Source of the DNA: Bacteroidia bacterium
GTDB taxonomy: Bacteria; Bacteroidota; Bacteroidia; Chitinophagales; Saprospiraceae
Length of the DNA: 7,183 nucleotides
Assembly: GCA_030431945.1 (NCBI GenBank)
Contig: JAUIIF010000230.1
Span: 1-7,183 of the forward strand
Direction of reading: 5' to 3'
Positions 6,181 to 7,183 of the stretch are shown piece after piece; position 1 is the stretch's first letter, and each line of letters begins with the position of its first letter. The notes under the pieces were generated by a model that saw nothing but the letters and a program-made list of their open reading frames with translations, made no database searches and was not told the DNA's origin. Made by a program: the position numbers and the translations under genes.

Positions 6181-6675
6181 TCAACATACTTTATCTGCAC
6201 ATGCTGAACTGGCGAATGCTTCGGGTTTAGCCTTGAAGACAAAGCCCATTCCCAGAATGTAGCCCATCGCTTCCTTAAGGGCGGTATTGGACTCAAAGGC
6301 GGGATCGGTGTTGATGTCCGCATGCACTTCCAGTTCCACCTTGTGTTCGTCCAACAGGTTACACAGAGCGTAGGCAATTTCGACGGACCGGCCGACTTCC
6401 AGAATCATCCGTTCGCGGATGGTCATTTTTTGTACGCTTTTGTAGTTGGCAATGAACATAAAGCCACCTTTCTTTTCGCGCAAAAACACAATAACGGTAG
6501 CGAATTCGGTCACCTTACCACGTACCTGACTGTCCGTTCCGATACAAACTTTAAGGCGATGGCCTGCCGCTTGTTCGCGGATCAGGGTTTCCCGTACAGC
6601 ATCAGCGATGGGCAGTTCAAGCTGGCGTCCATTAAGACGGCGCCATCGCATCTCGGTAAGCGCTTTTTGGTTCAT
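6181..6675 (-). CDS. YkuK/DUF458-family RNase H-like protein
   Basis: A 164-residue protein matching the ribonuclease H-like YkuK family (Pfam DUF458). Key features are the first strand with an acidic residue, 'VCIGTDSQVRG' (43-53, Asp48); the next strands, 'TEFATVIVFLREKKGGFMF' (56-74); a helix with Glu93 and Glu99; and 'EVHADINTD' (116-124, Asp120 and Asp124), followed by 'NTALKEAMGYILGMGF'. The acidic residues are placed as expected for a metal-dependent RNase H fold active site, but no member has a well-defined role that I can cite; nuclease activity is inference from fold. The family is widespread in Firmicutes and Bacteroidetes. The ATG at 6675 fits the family length. A larger-looking overlapping frame upstream (6632-6841) is in a different phase and is not part of it. 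The gene is apparently monocistronic, converging on the beta-helix gene with a terminator between them. Confidence 0.9.
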   Translation of the reverse strand: MNQKALTEMRWRRLNGRQLELPIADAVRETLIREQAAGHRLKVCIGTDSQVRGKVTEFATVIVFLREKKGGFMFIANYKSVQKMTIRERMILEVGRSVEIAYALCNLLDEHKVELEVHADINTDPAFESNTALKEAMGYILGMGFVFKAKPEAFASSACADKVC

Positions 6676-6694
6676 GGTAAAGGGTTTTGATTCC

Positions 6695-6702
6695 CCAAGA
6701 TA
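6695..6702 (-). promoter_or_regulatory. Possible -7 box for the ykuK-like gene
   Basis: On the minus strand TATCTTGG (6702 down to 6695) resembles TAnnTTTG with one or two mismatches, 19 bases before the ATG at 6675. No TTG lies 19-21 bases further upstream on that strand. Weak support. Confidence 0.25.
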
Positions 6703-6733
6703 ACCAGGGCCAACTGTAAATTAGTTGCGGTGC

Positions 6734-6747
6734 CCGAAAATTGTCGG
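6734..6747. promoter_or_regulatory. 14-bp near-palindrome upstream of the ykuK-like gene
   Basis: CCGAAAATTGTCGG is symmetric except for one position pair (A6738 and G6743). It lies about 60-70 bases upstream of the ATG at 6675, a suitable place for a regulator site. It could equally be chance; no binding protein is suggested. Confidence 0.2.
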
Positions 6748-6786
6748 TAAGATCAATTTCAGTTAACACCTGATTACCAGTACGCA

Positions 6787-6861
6787 ATGAGTCCATATTC
6801 AAGAACAAAAAAATTTTCCCTTTTTCGCAACCATCTTTCAAAAAGACAGTTTATAGGCTAA
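6787..6861 (+). CDS. Possible 24-residue basic small ORF upstream of a terminator
   Basis: ATG at 6787 to TAA at 6859-6861 would encode a 24-residue peptide with four Arg and four Lys, ending 'SKRQFIG'. It is 7 bases ahead of the 6869-6905 hairpin and about 60 bases ahead of a strong plus-strand terminator, so it would be the last reading frame of any transcript ending there. There is no clear Shine-Dalgarno and no convincing promoter, and I recognise no family. A frame this short is easily open by chance. It is listed because it is the only plus-strand frame that could account for the terminator. Confidence 0.15.
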   Translation: MSPYSRTKKFSLFRNHLSKRQFIG

Positions 6862-6868
6862 TCATCCG

Positions 6869-6905
6869 AACTTGGAGGTACTTCCAGACAGTATACCTCC
6901 AAGTT
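6869..6905 (+). repeat. Perfect 12-bp inverted repeat (hairpin) before an orphan terminator
   Basis: AACTTGGAGGTA (6869-6880) and TACCTCCAAGTT (6894-6905) pair perfectly over 12 bp with a 13-base loop. The following bases are not T-rich (TAGATAGGTGG), so this hairpin is not itself a terminator. It lies 17 bases before the terminator stem and is best read as a structural element of the same plus-strand RNA, or as a protein-binding inverted repeat. Confidence 0.7.
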
Positions 6906-6922
6906 TAGATAGGTGGTTTTGG

Positions 6923-6955
6923 GGCACGCCGACTATTGACCGGCGTGCCTTTTTT
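6923..6955 (+). terminator. Strong intrinsic terminator, plus strand
   Basis: GGCACGCCG (6923-6931) and CGGCGTGCC (6941-6949) form a perfect 9-bp G-C-rich stem with a 9-base loop, followed directly by six T (6950-6955). In the minus direction no T-run follows, so the element is directional. The nearest upstream plus-strand gene ends at 6112, and the ykuK-like gene between them is on the other strand. The terminated transcript is therefore probably a short RNA starting somewhere after 6676. Confidence 0.85.
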
Positions 6956-6980
6956 ATGGCCCTCCCCTACCGTATTTTCC

Positions 6981-7123
6981 CCGGCTAAAGCACCTAAGTT
7001 GGCATTAGTGAGAAAGTAGCCTGCATTTCCCTGGTGGACAAATACCCCAAAACAGCCCGTTCCTCAGTGGAAACAGCTCATTCGCAAGCTACTTTCCAGG
7101 CGCTACCAGTCATTTAATTCCGG
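6981..7123. other. Long interrupted hairpin, candidate structured RNA
   Basis: Eight nested paired blocks can be traced by eye: 6981-6984 with 7120-7123, 6986-6989 with 7113-7116, 6999-7002 with 7106-7109, 7006-7010 with 7101-7105, 7012-7020 with 7088-7096 (9 perfect pairs), 7022-7024 with 7084-7086, 7026-7030 with 7069-7073, and 7031-7033 with 7065-7067. Together these are about 37 pairs in 143 bases, with bulges and a 31-base apical loop. On the plus strand TATTTTCC (6973-6980), a -7-like octamer, lies immediately before the fold. The elongated bulged-hairpin shape recalls regulatory RNAs such as 6S RNA, but no sequence signature supports that name. The alternative is a 3' untranslated structure of a minus-strand gene. 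Confidence 0.35.
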
Positions 7124-7129
7124 AGGCTG

Positions 7130-7183
7130 TTATCCGTTATTTTCGGCAGTTGCTTTTTTTTCAACAGCTGCGGCTAAGCCGCC
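7130..7183 (-). CDS. Possible C-terminal end of a minus-strand gene running off the window
   Basis: Read on the minus strand from the last base, one frame is open for 17 codons to TAA (7132-7130) and encodes 'GGLAAAVEKKATAENNG'. The Ala/Lys/Glu-rich composition looks like the flexible tail of a real protein, and the other two minus frames close within the last 25 bases. The fragment is too short to identify. Against it, a plus-strand -7-like octamer TATTTTCG (7138-7145) lies in the same bases, and a small hairpin GCGGC/GCCGC (7170-7182) overlaps. Confidence 0.3.
   Translation of the reverse strand, partial: GGLAAAVEKKATAENNG

Larger units (their letters stand above)
6862..6955 (+). ncRNA. 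Candidate small RNA: two hairpins ending in an intrinsic terminator
   Basis: The segment consists of the 12-bp hairpin (6869-6905), a short linker and the terminator hairpin with T6 (6923-6955). Upstream is an A/T-rich block containing A7 and T5 runs and a TATAGG (6852-6857) that could act as a -10-like box, although it is not a good match to the Bacteroidetes TAnnTTTG. The 5' end is a guess; the 3' end is set by the terminator. I do not recognise the family. Confidence 0.4.
6676..7183. other. 508-base region without a convincing complete gene, rich in secondary structure
   Basis: After the 5' end of the ykuK-like gene no conserved protein can be recognised on either strand. The region contains a hairpin GGGCCAACT (6707-6715) with AGTTG and GCCC (6723-6727, 6732-6735); a near-palindrome CCGAAAATTGTCGG (6734-6747); a 24-codon plus-strand ORF (6787-6861); an A/T-rich block (about 6803-6855); a 12-bp inverted repeat (6869-6905); a plus-strand intrinsic terminator (6923-6955); a long interrupted hairpin (6981-7123); and a possible minus-strand C-terminus (7130-7183). 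The density of paired structure and the orphan terminator suggest small RNA genes. Confidence 0.5.

Noticed and set aside
6632..6841. Minus-strand 69-residue ORF overlapping the start of the ykuK-like gene
   Set aside because: It overlaps the N-terminal coding region of a recognised gene in another phase, has no family resemblance and covers the likely promoter region.
6869..6905. The 12-bp inverted repeat as a tRNA-like or transposon end
   Set aside because: No tRNA arms surround it, and no second copy or flanking target duplication is present in the window.
1..7183. CRISPR array, insertion sequence, tRNA or rRNA genes
   Set aside because: No regularly spaced direct repeats, no transposase-like ORF with terminal repeats, and no tRNA T-arm/CCA pattern or rRNA signature was seen in reading both strands.

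Overview
The window looks like a chromosomal segment of a Bacteroidetes (Bacteroidota) bacterium, probably of the Saprospiria/Lewinella type. The pointers are a protein with a C-terminal type IX secretion (T9SS) type A sorting domain, a PgpH-type HD phosphohydrolase with the 'NPH' insert typical of the phylum, the lack of strong Shine-Dalgarno sequences, and recurrent TAnnTTTG/TAnnTTCG octamers (the Bacteroidetes -7 promoter box) just ahead of genes. The phylum is a strong inference; the genus is a guess.

Layout, left to right. (1) The 3' end of a 7TM-HD c-di-AMP phosphodiesterase gene (+, 1-561). (2) A convergent MarR-family regulator (-, 567-1022), only 5 bases away. (3) A 308-base spacer (1023-1330) with two near-identical promoter-like 12-mers on either side of a GC-rich hairpin. 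(4) proC (+, 1331-2134). (5) A MATE-family multidrug/Na+ antiporter-type gene (+, 2225-3580) with a GTG start directly behind a -7-like octamer. (6) A large secreted protein of 813 residues (+, 3671-6112): signal peptide, parallel beta-helix, FN3-like module and T9SS sorting domain, with the best promoter match in the window. (7) A convergent YkuK/DUF458 RNase H-like gene (-, 6181-6675), whose terminator hairpin lies against the end of the secreted-protein gene. (8) A 508-base region (6676-7183) with no convincing complete gene but much secondary structure: a 12-bp inverted repeat, a textbook plus-strand intrinsic terminator with no recognised gene upstream, a 24-codon ORF, and a long interrupted hairpin. 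The last bases may be the C-terminus of a minus-strand gene.

The genes are mostly unrelated housekeeping and accessory functions (second-messenger turnover, regulation, proline synthesis, export, secreted glycan- or surface-related protein, nucleic-acid enzyme). I see no defence system, mobile element or CRISPR array, and no clear multi-gene pathway. The most interesting unexplained part is the non-coding region after 6676, which probably encodes one or two small RNAs; second is the structured spacer before proC.
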